Below are positions 18,401 to 26,273 of a stretch of 39,682 nucleotides of DNA, piece after piece. Numbering within the stretch: position 1 is the stretch's first letter; each line of letters opens with the position of its first letter. The DNA comes from Oscillospiraceae bacterium (GTDB taxonomy: Bacteria; Bacillota; Clostridia; Oscillospirales; CAG-272). Below the pieces are notes generated by a model. It ran no database searches. It was not told the origin of the DNA and worked only from the letters and a program-made list of their open reading frames with translations. Position numbers and translations under genes: made by a program. The stretch lies in the NCBI GenBank assembly GCA_015064805.1, contig SVRN01000019.1, forward strand, positions 1 to 39,682, given 5' to 3'.

Positions 18401-19320
18401 ACCAGGATGAGAAATATATCGTTAAAAACACGGCAGGCGTGAACAGTGGCGTTCGCTATTGCGACAACGACGGCGTTGTCATCTACAAATTCGATTTGAC
18501 CGAGTACGACAATCCCAGCTACTACTTCAACATCGCACAGAACTATATCTTCGAGATCTCGCCCGACGGTGAAGATTGGACCATCATCGCAGACTACTCC
18601 GAGGGTGGCAAGGTTGACCGTATCACCAACGCGGACAACGCAACCGTGATCGCCGTTTATCCCGAGCAGATCGATGCGCTCGACGACGTACTGTACGTTC
18701 GTTTGCGTAATACCTCTCCTTCGGGCGGCCACGGCGGCTCCATCTCGAGAATTACGATCCGTTACACCATCGACGGAAAAGATGCTCCCGAGGTCGACCA
18801 GGCCCCCGGCCGTAACAACACGACGACGGAGCACATCCCCTCCAAGGGAGGCAGCAGCTCTTCGAACGATGAAAGCAAATATATTGTTTCCACGAAGGAC
18901 GGTATCTCCACCTACAAGAGAACAGTCAAAACCAACAACAGCGGAGAAGACAACGAATTCATTGAATTCAACAGCGCGAATTCCAACAATGGCATTCGTT
19001 ACTGCGACAATGCGGGCGAGCTCATCTACGTTTTCAACGTTAAGGATATGCTCACGAGCAATTTCTCCTTCTACCTGTCGCAGAACTACATCCTTGAGGT
19101 CAGCGCTGACGGCACGAATTACGAGATCGTCGCTGACTACTCGCAGGGCGGTAAGATCCCCCATCTGACCACGGGCGGCAACGAAAAGGCGATCAAGGTC
19201 AATCTGTTGGCTTACGGTTCGACGACGGTCTACGTCCGTCTGCGTAACTGCAACCCGAATATGGGTTGGGGCGGCAGTATCTCCAAGTTCGTCATGGAAT
19301 ACACCAAGGAAGCAAAATAA
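15478..19320 (+). CDS. Large surface lipoprotein, glycosidase-like core with two repeated C-terminal modules
   Basis: The 1280-residue product starts with a lipoprotein signal (hydrophobic 9-22, Cys27) and an acidic Pro/Glu linker. Residues about 45-180 form an alpha/beta domain (EILVGRTNR, then strand-rich VVIIGYDD), the kind that precedes catalytic barrels in DUF4838 and GH67/GH20-like proteins. Residues about 225-560 look like a (beta/alpha)8 barrel rich in Trp and Tyr, with LEEPEMW as a possible active-site segment. Residues about 570-720 resemble a GATase-like domain of GH42 type (LLIVSFDSN, GGTLLFISGSNEYW). The C-terminus has two related modules of about 115 residues (982-1099 and 1162-1280) joined by a Gly/Ser/Thr linker, like discoidin/CBM modules. 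The start ATG follows AAGGAG. It has its own promoter and terminator. It probably binds and processes a glycan at the cell surface; substrate unknown. Confidence 0.75.
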   Translation: MKNFRSFLRALLCLLLSALLLFSGVACKPQQPDEPDPEPQPEEELIELIQDGKMTYTVVRPDGASTEIRTTAVRLCAAIKEKTGLKEVPISDDYVNRNDPVPTDTLEILVGRTNRAESVDAHAQLGENQYIISFTNNRVVIIGYDDAATAEAVTYFINNILEKGGKEGSLTISASLSLKNTYEPPLVNPFGPELPMYPDQDKPTTTPLEYVKPTYSIKDGMYVQEYKGLEIDGVMTTFQTSTMYSELYGIHSDSVMVYSTNYKNFADWYKPGTYVVDMMIAINRATKTYVDKFKRQDDIQTNSSGAYLEHPAGGSYYMVPTERWIEYVWDEMLKPVIIACHPQTIALEEPEMWASAGYSESFKQEWEAYYDEEWEDPASSAENMLKANLLKTYLFERIIVELSARVKELSPTTQIYIATHSTVNYSDWAIDAGLNHYVATGALDGVIGQTWSDTHNTAFPYRGTNFTDNFTNAFIEYSSYVDSVEGLNFYALADPMMDNESATEEDCQYFYRQSIAATLLQPEINRFQILPWVNRAFANVSNNYRTIQSQIFEALNNIGGKPVTIEAGTPGITYLISDSLSWMNTGRNWAFNTTDGLYGLLAPLVRDGVPAKMKSMDQIESAEDLEGVTLLIVSFDSNVPLDEKINIAIADWVKAGGTLLFISGSNEYWDVEDYFFWKDDVTPLNNLLKHLGLDDITTTTVSGSNSALSSSESLIEDAFEGEKLAANYRKFTIAFTGSSNPILKAGDSVVGIDEAVGDGSFIAIGIPSAFFSSNRFGPEMMRSLTEYALQYTDYEYCASDLMLVRRDNIVAAHAYDKNQVLEGTYINLYSGELTVLENPTILKNDSVVLCDVTDVDLSVPRLGYTAGHIQDGSLSEKADRMTYTITSAGNTIVSNRILLPDGVYPKKIDIYNTKTSMDVSVLKYTYDADSHSVLIMFDGSTSPLEVTITFGSDKNDISSSNTQFAEVSILTNDTNQDEKYIVKNTAGVNSGVRYCDNDGVVIYKFDLTEYDNPSYYFNIAQNYIFEISPDGEDWTIIADYSEGGKVDRITNADNATVIAVYPEQIDALDDVLYVRLRNTSPSGGHGGSISRITIRYTIDGKDAPEVDQAPGRNNTTTEHIPSKGGSSSSNDESKYIVSTKDGISTYKRTVKTNNSGEDNEFIEFNSANSNNGIRYCDNAGELIYVFNVKDMLTSNFSFYLSQNYILEVSADGTNYEIVADYSQGGKIPHLTTGGNEKAIKVNLLAYGSTTVYVRLRNCNPNMGWGGSISKFVMEYTKEAK
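18421..19317 (+). repeat. Two related C-terminal modules in the lipoprotein
   Basis: Copies lie at about 18421-18774 and 18961-19317. Shared landmarks in order are RYCDN, a YxF(D/N) strand, a QNYI(F/L)E strand, (D/A)DG, ADYS(E/Q)GGK, VYVRLRN and GGSIS. They are similar in protein, not identical in DNA, so the duplication is old. A linker of about 60 residues separates them. Confidence 0.85.
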
Positions 19321-19331
19321 TTCCGCAGCAA

Positions 19332-19370
19332 AGGGCGGATGCACAACCGTGCATCCGCCCTGATGTTTTA
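19332..19370. terminator. Terminator between the lipoprotein gene and sufB
   Basis: A perfect 13 bp GC-rich stem (19332-19344 with 19349-19361) with a 4 nt loop is followed by a T-rich stretch on the plus strand. It lies between converging genes and may serve both. Confidence 0.85.
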
Positions 19371-19375
19371 TTCGA

Positions 19376-20299
19376 TTATTTCAAGAAGCCGTTGACGATC
19401 TGCTCCTCGGCTTCTTTTTCGGTCAGACCCAACGTCATCAGCTTCATCAGCTGCTCGCCTGCAATCTTACCGATGGCTGCCTCGTGGATCAGACTTGCGT
19501 CCACGTGACTTGCCGTGATCTCGGGAATGGCGCTGACGAGCGCGTCGTCCATGATAATGGCGTCACACTCAGAGTGTCCCGTGCAGCGGTTGTTACCCTT
19601 GACGTTGGAGCGGAAGATCTGGCGCGACTTGTCCTTGGCGACCGAGCGCGAAATGAGATGGCAGGCGCAATCCTCGCCGTCCATATCAATCACAAAATCG
19701 GTCTCGGCCAGCTGCTCGCCGTGCGTCATGATCTTCTCACGAACGGTCAGCGACGCGCCGTCTGCCAGCTTAGCCACCGTCTTGCGCGAGGTGGAGTCGA
19801 TGCCCTTGATCTGGGTGGATTCCATCTCCATGACCGCGCCCTCGGCCAACTCGATGACCGTCGTAGGGTTCATGATCTTGCCGCCGATGCCGTCGCCGTC
19901 ACCGTAGTGCTTTTCCACGTAGCGGATGCGGGCGTTTTTGCCAACGAAGAAGGAATGAATACCGTCGTGGGAGGAGTCCTGATCGCCGCAGTTGTGGATA
20001 CCGCAGCCCGCGATGATGGTCACGTCGGCATCCTCGCCGACGATGAAATCGTTGTAGACCATCTCCTTCAGACCGTGCTGGCTGATGATGACGGGAATGT
20101 GAATGCTTTCGTTCTTGGTGCCGGGCTTGATGATGATATCAATGCCGGGCTTGTCCGTTTTGGTGACGATGTCGATGTTGGCAGTGGTGGAGCGGCCTGC
20201 GCTCTCGCCGTTGGCGCGGATGTTATACGCGCCCTTGGGAACGGTTTCCAGATCTGCGATCTCGCGCAGAAGCTGTCTTTGAATGTCATTCAAGCTCAT
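19376..20299 (-). CDS. sufB: SufB/SufD family Fe-S assembly scaffold protein
   Basis: With SufC this forms a scaffold on which Fe-S clusters are built. The 307-residue product has the right-handed beta-helix region (about 75-230) and the family C-terminus with GHSECDAI, LIHEAAIG(K)IA and the helical tail LMKLMTLGLTE.EAEE.IV.GFLK. It is shorter than SufB of Escherichia coli (495) and matches the minimal SufB/D found with SufC alone. The ATG at 20297-20299 has AAGGAGGG upstream; in-frame codons further upstream overlap sufC and are rejected. sufS, sufU and sufD are absent, so the cysteine source must come from elsewhere. Symbol used in the family sense. Confidence 0.88.
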   Translation of the reverse strand: MSLNDIQRQLLREIADLETVPKGAYNIRANGESAGRSTTANIDIVTKTDKPGIDIIIKPGTKNESIHIPVIISQHGLKEMVYNDFIVGEDADVTIIAGCGIHNCGDQDSSHDGIHSFFVGKNARIRYVEKHYGDGDGIGGKIMNPTTVIELAEGAVMEMESTQIKGIDSTSRKTVAKLADGASLTVREKIMTHGEQLAETDFVIDMDGEDCACHLISRSVAKDKSRQIFRSNVKGNNRCTGHSECDAIIMDDALVSAIPEITASHVDASLIHEAAIGKIAGEQLMKLMTLGLTEKEAEEQIVNGFLK

Positions 20300-20312
20300 A
20301 TCTGTTCCCTCC

Positions 20313-21047
20313 TTACGACAATTTCTGGAGCAGCGTAGGGCACGCCGCAGAGGAACGGAGCAGCTCGGGCAGCACCTCGTCCTTATTACCAACCGCCGTG
20401 ATGTTGCCGTCGGCAATGACGATGATCTTGTCCGCGATATTGAGGATGCGCTCCTGGTGCGAAATGATCAGAATGGAGCCGCCCTGGCGCTCGTGCATAT
20501 TCTCAAAGACGTTGATAAGGTTACCAAAGCTCCAAAGGTCGATGCCTGCTTCGGGCTCGTCAAAGACGGACAGCTTGGTGCCGCGCGCCAATACGGTCGC
20601 GATCTCAATTCTCTTGAGCTCACCGCCCGAAAGGCTGGCGTTGACCTCGCGATTGATATAATCGCGGGCGCAGAGGCCGACCTCGCTGAGATACTCGCAG
20701 GCTTCCGCTACCGACAGCTTCTTGCCTGCCGCCAGGTTGATCAGGTCGTTGACCGTGATACCCTTAAAGCGGACGGGCTGCTGAAAGGCAAAGCTGACGC
20801 CAAGGCGGGCGCGCTCGGTGATACCGAGATTGGTGATGTTCTGACCGTCCAGCCAGATCTCGCCCGAGGTGGGCTGTGCGATACCGGCGATGACGCGAGC
20901 CAGCGTCGACTTTCCGCCGCCGTTGGGGCCGGTGATGGCCACAAAGCGCTCGTCGATGGTCAAGCTGACGTCATGTAATATTTCCTTCGTTTCCGTGGAA
21001 TCGTTTTCCGCGGGAACGACGTAAGATACGTGTTTTAATTCCAACAT
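20313..21047 (-). CDS. sufC: Fe-S cluster assembly ATPase SufC
   Basis: SufC is the ABC-type ATPase of the SUF system. The 244-residue product has Walker A GPNGGGKS (40-47), the Q-loop FAFQQPVRFKG, the LSGGELKR signature typical of SufC, Walker B SVFDEPEAGID (the unusual EAGID after Walker B is a SufC hallmark) and switch His in ISHQERIL. The ATG at 21047 has a GGGGG stretch about 12 nt upstream. It lies 13 bp before sufB, and a promoter lies just upstream at 21105-21133. Confidence 0.94.
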   Translation of the reverse strand: MLELKHVSYVVPAENDSTETKEILHDVSLTIDERFVAITGPNGGGKSTLARVIAGIAQPTSGEIWLDGQNITNLGITERARLGVSFAFQQPVRFKGITVNDLINLAAGKKLSVAEACEYLSEVGLCARDYINREVNASLSGGELKRIEIATVLARGTKLSVFDEPEAGIDLWSFGNLINVFENMHERQGGSILIISHQERILNIADKIIVIADGNITAVGNKDEVLPELLRSSAACPTLLQKLS

Positions 21048-21104
21048 GGGATAAATTACCCCCTTTCATGTGCGATTTATCATCGATCAAATGGTCGATT
21101 AATT

Positions 21105-21133
21105 AGTATATCATAAAACTGGAAAAATTACAA
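21105..21133 (-). promoter_or_regulatory. Promoter of sufC-sufB with an inverted repeat at the start site
   Basis: On the minus strand TTGTAA (21128-21133) and TATACT (21105-21110) are 17 bp apart. An inverted repeat ATCGA-N8-TCGAT (21082-21099) overlaps the predicted transcription start and may be an operator. The sequence does not resemble known IscR/SufR sites that I can name. Confidence 0.6.
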
Positions 21134-21167
21134 CATATTTTTAAAAGTTTTTGCGATACTCTTCGTT

Positions 21168-22958
21168 TCAGCGGAATTGCGCGTGATACAGCGAACTGTA
21201 AAAGCCGTCCATGCGCAACAGCTCCTCATGCGTTCCCTGCTCTATGACATTGCCATCCCGCATCACGAGGATACGATCGGCGTTCTGAATGGTGGAAAGA
21301 CGATGGGCAATCACAAAGCTGGTACGGTTCTCCATCAGTGAGAGCATGGCCTCCTGGATCTTCTTCTCGGTCCGTGAGTCGACGTTGGAGGTCGCCTCGT
21401 CGAGGATCAGCATAGAGGACTTTGGCAGCATTGCACGCGCGATGGTGATGAGCTGCTTTTGTCCCTTGGAGAGATTAACGCCGTCATCCGACAGCACGGT
21501 TTCGTAGCCATTGGGCAGCGAGCGAATGAACGTGTCCACGTGCGCGGCCCTTGCGGCGGCCTCGACCTCTTCACGGGTGGCGTCCGGCTTTCCGTAGGCG
21601 ATATTCTCATAGATGGTTCCTTCGAACAGCCACGTATCCTGGAGAACCATGGTGTACGCGCCACGAAGCGAGTCTCGCGTGAGCGACGGTATCGGCATAT
21701 CATCCACACGGATCTCGCCGCCGTCCACGTCGTAAAAGCGCATGAGCAGATTGATGATGGTCGTTTTTCCCGCACCCGTAGGGCCGACGATGGCGATCAG
21801 ACTTCCTCTCGGCGCATGAAGGGACAGATCGTGAATGATCTCGCGATCTGACGTATACCCAAAGCGAACGTGATCCAGCGTCACCTCGCCATCCGCATCC
21901 TTCAGCTCGGTCGCGTCAATGGTATCCGGCACCTCGGACGGCTCGTCGAGCAACGTAAACACGCGCTCGGCCGCCGCCATAGCGGACTGCAATTCATTCA
22001 AAATATTGGCAAATTCGTTGATTGGACCAGAAAATTTACGTGAGTACTGGATAAACGAGGACACGGCGCCAAGCTCGATACAGAACACGGGCGATAGTGC
22101 GTCTCCCATGCTCAGCGTCAGCATATAAAAGATACCGCCCAGCGTCGTGATCAGCGCAATGGAGAGATTGTTGATAAAGTTGACGGTGGGACCGATCATC
22201 GCTCCTTGATAATCCGCCCGATAATAGGCCTCCACTGCCTCATCGTTGTGGCGGTCAAATTGTGCCACGACCGACTCCTCGCGTGCGTACGCGCGGATGG
22301 TTTTTTGTCCTGACAGCATCTCCTCGGCAAAGCCGTTAAGCTCGCCCAGACGCGCAGACCGCGCCTTGAACAAGGGGCGGATCTTCTTGGTCTTATAGCG
22401 GGTGAACAATAGCGAAATAGGGACTGTAATCAGAAAAACGCAAAGCAGCACGGGCTTGATGATCAGCATCATAACGAGCGATCCGACCACGGTCACGGCG
22501 CTGGCGCATACCTGCACCACGTCGTGCGAGAGCGAGGCGTTAATGGTATCGATGTCGTAAGACAAATGGCTGACGATATTACCCGTCGCGTGGGCATCGA
22601 TGTAATTGACCGGCAGCGTCATCAGATGATTGAACACGTCGCGGCGCATGGTATAAACGACCTTTTGGCTGATGAGCACCATCAGCGCGGCGGTGAGATA
22701 CCCAAGCAGGGCCGAAACGAGGTACACCGCGACCATACCCGCGCTGTACAAAAATACGCTGTCAAAATCCACGCCCGTCTTCAGATTGATCGCGTCGATC
22801 GCCATACCGGACAAACGCGGGCCAACCAAAGCCAGCGCATTGGACGCAAGCATCATGGAAAACGCCAGCAGCACCAACCATTTGTATCGCAGTAAATATT
22901 TGAGCATACGGCGAAATACGCGCGCGACGGCCGCGGTCCATTTTTGCCTCGGGCGCAC
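21168..22958 (-). CDS. ABC exporter half (consensus ATPase site)
   Basis: This is one half of a heterodimeric ABC exporter: six membrane helices (about 18-320), then an ATPase domain with Walker A GPTGAGKT, signature LSKGQ, Walker B LILDEATSNVD with the catalytic Glu, and switch His in IAHRLST. Its partner, encoded directly upstream, has a degenerate site. The substrate is unknown; such pairs export drugs, lipids or peptides. The start is uncertain: the GTG at 22958 (596 residues) lacks a ribosome site. A different frame just upstream (ATG at 22984-22986) would give a Gly/Arg/Pro-rich head similar to relatives, separated by a run of five A. Confidence 0.9.
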   Translation of the reverse strand: MRPRQKWTAAVARVFRRMLKYLLRYKWLVLLAFSMMLASNALALVGPRLSGMAIDAINLKTGVDFDSVFLYSAGMVAVYLVSALLGYLTAALMVLISQKVVYTMRRDVFNHLMTLPVNYIDAHATGNIVSHLSYDIDTINASLSHDVVQVCASAVTVVGSLVMMLIIKPVLLCVFLITVPISLLFTRYKTKKIRPLFKARSARLGELNGFAEEMLSGQKTIRAYAREESVVAQFDRHNDEAVEAYYRADYQGAMIGPTVNFINNLSIALITTLGGIFYMLTLSMGDALSPVFCIELGAVSSFIQYSRKFSGPINEFANILNELQSAMAAAERVFTLLDEPSEVPDTIDATELKDADGEVTLDHVRFGYTSDREIIHDLSLHAPRGSLIAIVGPTGAGKTTIINLLMRFYDVDGGEIRVDDMPIPSLTRDSLRGAYTMVLQDTWLFEGTIYENIAYGKPDATREEVEAAARAAHVDTFIRSLPNGYETVLSDDGVNLSKGQKQLITIARAMLPKSSMLILDEATSNVDSRTEKKIQEAMLSLMENRTSFVIAHRLSTIQNADRILVMRDGNVIEQGTHEELLRMDGFYSSLYHAQFR

Positions 22959-22996
22959 CGCCGGGCCTGTTTGCCGATCGTCCCATGGGAGAAGGT

Positions 22997-24721
22997 TTAT
23001 TCAAGGAAGCCACCTCCCATCTGTGACTCACTGATCTCACGGTAAATATCGCACGTCTCTAGCAATTCCTCGTGCCGCCCTGCACCGACCACGGCGCCCT
23101 CATCAAGCACCAGAATCAGGTCACTGTGCTGTACCGAGCTGACGCGCTGTGCGACCACGACGACAGTCGTATCCGTCAGCTCCGTTCGGATGGCGGTACG
23201 AAGATCGGCGTCGGTTCGATAGTCTAAAGCGGAGGAAGAATCGTCCAGTAGCAACAGGTGCGGATGTCCTGCCAGAGCGCGGGCGATCAAAATGCGCTGA
23301 CGCTGACCGCCGCTGACGTTGGTTCCCTTGGCAGTCAGCACGTGATCGTAGCCGTCTGCCAGCTCGCTGATAAAGCCGTCTGCCTGGGCGATGCGCGCGG
23401 CACGGCGGATATCCTCATCCGAAATATCGCGGCCGAAGCGGATATTCTCCGCGATCGTGTCCCGTACGATAAAATCGTTCTGCATGACGACGCCGAGGTT
23501 GCCGTGCAGCTCATCCTTGGTCATGGTTCGAATATCTCTGCCGTCCATATACACCGCACCGCTGGTAACGTCGTAAAACCGCATCAGGCAGGACAAGAGC
23601 GTGGTCTTACCGCTGCCCGTCGCCCCGATGATGCCCAACGTCCCGCCGTGAGGCAAGGAAAAGCTGATATTTTTCAAATCGTCGCATCGGCCGTTGTAAG
23701 AAAAGCTGACGTTGTCAAACGTGATATGAGCGTCCGTCTGCTTGGAGGGATACTGCTCCTCACGATGTACCGTCGGCTCGTGGGGAGTATTCAAAATCTC
23801 ACTGATACGCTCTGCCGACGCTGCCGACTTGGAATACATCACGAAAATGCGGGTGATGGACAGCATGGCGTTGGAAATGAGCATAAAATACTGGATAAAC
23901 GCAATGATCTTACCCGGTTCGGACAAACCTCCTTGAACGCGAAACGCGCCCACGACGATAACGGCCACCAAGCCCAGATTGAGAAACATGCTGATGAGAG
24001 GGTTGGTCGCGGCCATGGTGATGCTCGCTTTTTTCTCAACGTCGACCAGGGCGCGGTTGACCTTGTCATAGCGCTCCTGCTCGTACTTTTGCTTGGACAG
24101 CGCGAGAATGACGCGGATGCCCTGCACGTCCTCGCGCACGACACGCACCATGCCGTCCACCGCACGATGGACCTTGGTATACAGCGGAATACCGCGAGAG
24201 GACAAGAGCCATACCGTCAAGGCGATCAGGGGCAGTATGGCGATCATGACGAGCGTCAGGCCGGGATCCAGCGCCATCGTGACGATGATACCGCCAAGCA
24301 GTAAGATAGGCGCACGAACGCCAAGACGCTGCATCATGCCGATAAAGTGGTGCAGATTATAGGTATCGGAGGTCAGACGGGATTCCAGGCTCGGAACGGT
24401 AAAATGGTCGGTCTGCCGCCCCGAGAGCCGCATGGTGCTCTCAAACAGATCGTGGCGGATCGCACGCGCACCCTCCCGCGCGACACGGGACGCCATACGG
24501 TTAGCCACGATGTTGAAGATCATGGCAAGCAAGGCACAACCAAGCATCATAGCGCCCCAGAACAGAATGGCCTTCAGCTCGCCCGTAGGAACGACGTTGT
24601 CCACGATATGGCTGAGGATATACGGTATGACCAGCTCGACCAACGTGCCCATGATCTTGATGATAAGGCCTATGAGCATCGAGCCGTAAAACGGACGCAA
24701 ATAGCGCGCAAGCAGCTTCAT
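22997..24721 (-). CDS. ABC exporter half (degenerate ATPase site)
   Basis: The 574-residue partner of the gene that follows it: six membrane helices (about 10-300) and an ATPase domain with Walker A GATGSGKTT, signature VSGGQRQR, Walker B LLLLDDSSSALD (Asp instead of the catalytic Glu) and Gln in place of the switch His (VAQRVSS). These changes are those of the non-hydrolysing site in heterodimeric exporters of the BmrCD/TM287-288 type. The ATG at 24721 follows AAGGAGGA. It heads the pair after the promoter at 24757-24785. Confidence 0.93.
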   Translation of the reverse strand: MKLLARYLRPFYGSMLIGLIIKIMGTLVELVIPYILSHIVDNVVPTGELKAILFWGAMMLGCALLAMIFNIVANRMASRVAREGARAIRHDLFESTMRLSGRQTDHFTVPSLESRLTSDTYNLHHFIGMMQRLGVRAPILLLGGIIVTMALDPGLTLVMIAILPLIALTVWLLSSRGIPLYTKVHRAVDGMVRVVREDVQGIRVILALSKQKYEQERYDKVNRALVDVEKKASITMAATNPLISMFLNLGLVAVIVVGAFRVQGGLSEPGKIIAFIQYFMLISNAMLSITRIFVMYSKSAASAERISEILNTPHEPTVHREEQYPSKQTDAHITFDNVSFSYNGRCDDLKNISFSLPHGGTLGIIGATGSGKTTLLSCLMRFYDVTSGAVYMDGRDIRTMTKDELHGNLGVVMQNDFIVRDTIAENIRFGRDISDEDIRRAARIAQADGFISELADGYDHVLTAKGTNVSGGQRQRILIARALAGHPHLLLLDDSSSALDYRTDADLRTAIRTELTDTTVVVVAQRVSSVQHSDLILVLDEGAVVGAGRHEELLETCDIYREISESQMGGGFLE

Positions 24722-24756
24722 CGCGCATTCCTCCTTCCATGCAATTAATCGTTAAA

Positions 24757-24785
24757 ATTATAGCAAATACAGTCGAAAAAGTCAA
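24757..24785 (-). promoter_or_regulatory. Promoter of the first ABC exporter pair
   Basis: TTGACT (24780-24785 on the complement) and TATAAT (24757-24762) have a 17 bp spacer, followed by a leader of about 30 nt to the ATG. Confidence 0.75.
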
Positions 24786-24832
24786 GGCTTCACCCAAATT
24801 TGCCTGCTGTCATTTTGAACGTGTTACAAATA

Positions 24833-24860
24833 AAACTCCGCACCGTTTGGCGCGGAGTTT
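24833..24860 (-). terminator. Terminator of the dnaX-recR gene group
   Basis: A 9 bp stem AAACTCCGC/GCGGAGTTT (24833-24841 with 24852-24860) with a 10 nt loop is followed in the minus direction by a T-rich run. It lies about 27 bp past the stop of the gene at 24888. Confidence 0.7.
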
Positions 24861-24887
24861 ACTATAAATTCGTTACCTTTGAAGGAG

Positions 24888-25262
24888 TCAATCCTTAACC
24901 TTGTGCGTTTGCACGCGCAACGCTCCGCTTTCATCGACGACAAGATACAACTGATATTTCTGCCCGTCAACGCGGATATAAACCTCGACCGCGGAAAACG
25001 GATATTGCTTGTCCTCGCGGTTTTGATTCTCTGATTCGATCGTCTTATCGTAATCGAAATATTGGTATTTATAAGGCTGAACCTTTTGATTCGTCGTAAC
25101 GATCGTGCTCATATACTCGCCTGCAACTTCTCTGATATCTTCTTCATACCACTCCGTCGCGGACAGAGCCTTTTGACGAGGATATACGTAAAATACCATG
25201 ACCAAAACGCTTGCGATCAAACAAACGATTCCCAACGTGATCCAAAGATATTTACGCTTCAT
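24888..25262 (-). CDS. Hypothetical membrane-anchored protein
   Basis: The 124-residue product has a single N-terminal membrane helix (about 6-27) after MKRK, then a soluble domain of about 95 residues with repeated strand-like segments (QPYKYQYFDYD, AVEVYIRVDGQKYQLYLVVDE). The topology suggests an anchor with the domain outside the cell. No family is recognised. The ATG at 25260-25262 follows AAAGGAGA; codons further upstream are rejected. It follows recR by 27 bp and is the last gene before the hairpin at 24833. Confidence 0.75.
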   Translation of the reverse strand: MKRKYLWITLGIVCLIASVLVMVFYVYPRQKALSATEWYEEDIREVAGEYMSTIVTTNQKVQPYKYQYFDYDKTIESENQNREDKQYPFSAVEVYIRVDGQKYQLYLVVDESGALRVQTHKVKD

Positions 25263-25289
25263 AGCAATCTCCTTTCGCAAAGAAAACTC

Positions 25290-25895
25290 TCAATCCTCCA
25301 CGCTTCGTCTTCCCTCGAGTGCGCGGCAGAGGGTGACCTCGTCGGCGTATTCGAGATCGGCGCCCACGGGGATACCGTAGGCCAAACGTGTAACCTTGAC
25401 GCCCAGCGGCTTCATCAGGCGCGAGATATACATGGCCGTCGCCTCTCCCTCGATGGTCGGGTTGGTGGCAACGATCAGCTCCTCCACCTCGCCCTCACCC
25501 ACGCGGGTGAGCAGCTCGCGGATCTTGATATTGTCGGGCGTGACGCCGTTCATGGGCGAAATCAGCCCGTGCAGGACGTGATAGACACCTCGGTATTCCC
25601 TGACCTTTTCCATCGCCAGAACGGCCTTGGCATCGGCCACCACACAGACGGTGGAGCGGTCGCGCGAGTCGTCACGGCAGACGGGACACAGCTCTCTGTC
25701 GGTCAGATTCTGACAGACGGGACACAGATGGATCCGCTCCTTGGCAACGCGAATGGCGTCGGCAAAGGCAGTCGCGTCCTCGACGGACATATCCACGACG
25801 GAATAGGCCAATCGCATGGCCGTTTTACGGCCGACGCCCTCCAGCTTGCCGAATTGCTCGGCCAAGTGCTGGAGGGATTCCATATATTCGGCCAT
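25290..25895 (-). CDS. recR: Recombination protein RecR
   Basis: RecR acts with RecO (and RecF) to load RecA on gapped DNA. The 201-residue product has the helix-hairpin-helix region LEGVGRKTAMRLA (18-30), a Cys4 zinc finger (C58, C61, C70, C73), and a Toprim domain (about 83-175) with YHVLHGLISPMNG and ELIVATNPTIEGEATA. Its length is standard. The ATG lies at the stop of ybaB (TGA then ATG with 1 bp between), so it is likely coupled. The dnaX-ybaB-recR order is conserved. Confidence 0.97.
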   Translation of the reverse strand: MAEYMESLQHLAEQFGKLEGVGRKTAMRLAYSVVDMSVEDATAFADAIRVAKERIHLCPVCQNLTDRELCPVCRDDSRDRSTVCVVADAKAVLAMEKVREYRGVYHVLHGLISPMNGVTPDNIKIRELLTRVGEGEVEELIVATNPTIEGEATAMYISRLMKPLGVKVTRLAYGIPVGADLEYADEVTLCRALEGRRSVED

Positions 25896-25896
25896 A

Positions 25897-26241
25897 TCAG
25901 AACAAACCGGGCATATTCATGCCGCCCGTGATCTTGCCCATTTCATCGGCGTTGGTCGTTTCGACCTGCGTGATGGCCTGGTTGACAGCCGCGACGAGAA
26001 TGTCGGACAGCGTCTCGATATCGTCGGGATCGACGATGTCGGGCTTGATATCAATGGAAAGGATCTCCTTTTTACCGTTGATGCGCACCTTGACCATGCC
26101 GCCGCCTGCGCTGACGTCGTACTCTCTTGCGTCGAGATCGGCCTGCAGCGTTGCCATATCCTCCTGCATCTTCTGTGCCTGACGCAGCATTGCCTGCATA
26201 TTCTGGGGGCCACCCATGCCCTTCGGGATATTTGCTCTCAT
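25897..26241 (-). CDS. YbaB/EbfC family nucleoid-associated protein
   Basis: This small DNA-binding protein forms tweezer-like dimers. The 114-residue product has a Gln/Met/Asp-rich helix (about 10-45, MQAMLRQAQKMQEDM), the central GGGMVKVRINGKKEI beta strands and a C-terminal helix ending in a GlyMet-rich tail typical of the family. The ATG at 26241 follows AAAGGAGA. It sits between dnaX and recR. Confidence 0.95.
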   Translation of the reverse strand: MRANIPKGMGGPQNMQAMLRQAQKMQEDMATLQADLDAREYDVSAGGGMVKVRINGKKEILSIDIKPDIVDPDDIETLSDILVAAVNQAITQVETTNADEMGKITGGMNMPGLF

Positions 26242-26273
26242 AGTGATTTCTCCTTTGTTATATGTTAATTTTT

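Noticed and set aside
25290-25895. Ala at the Toprim acidic position of RecR
   Set aside because: This position varies among RecR proteins (Gln in Bacillus subtilis as I recall), so it is not evidence of loss of function.
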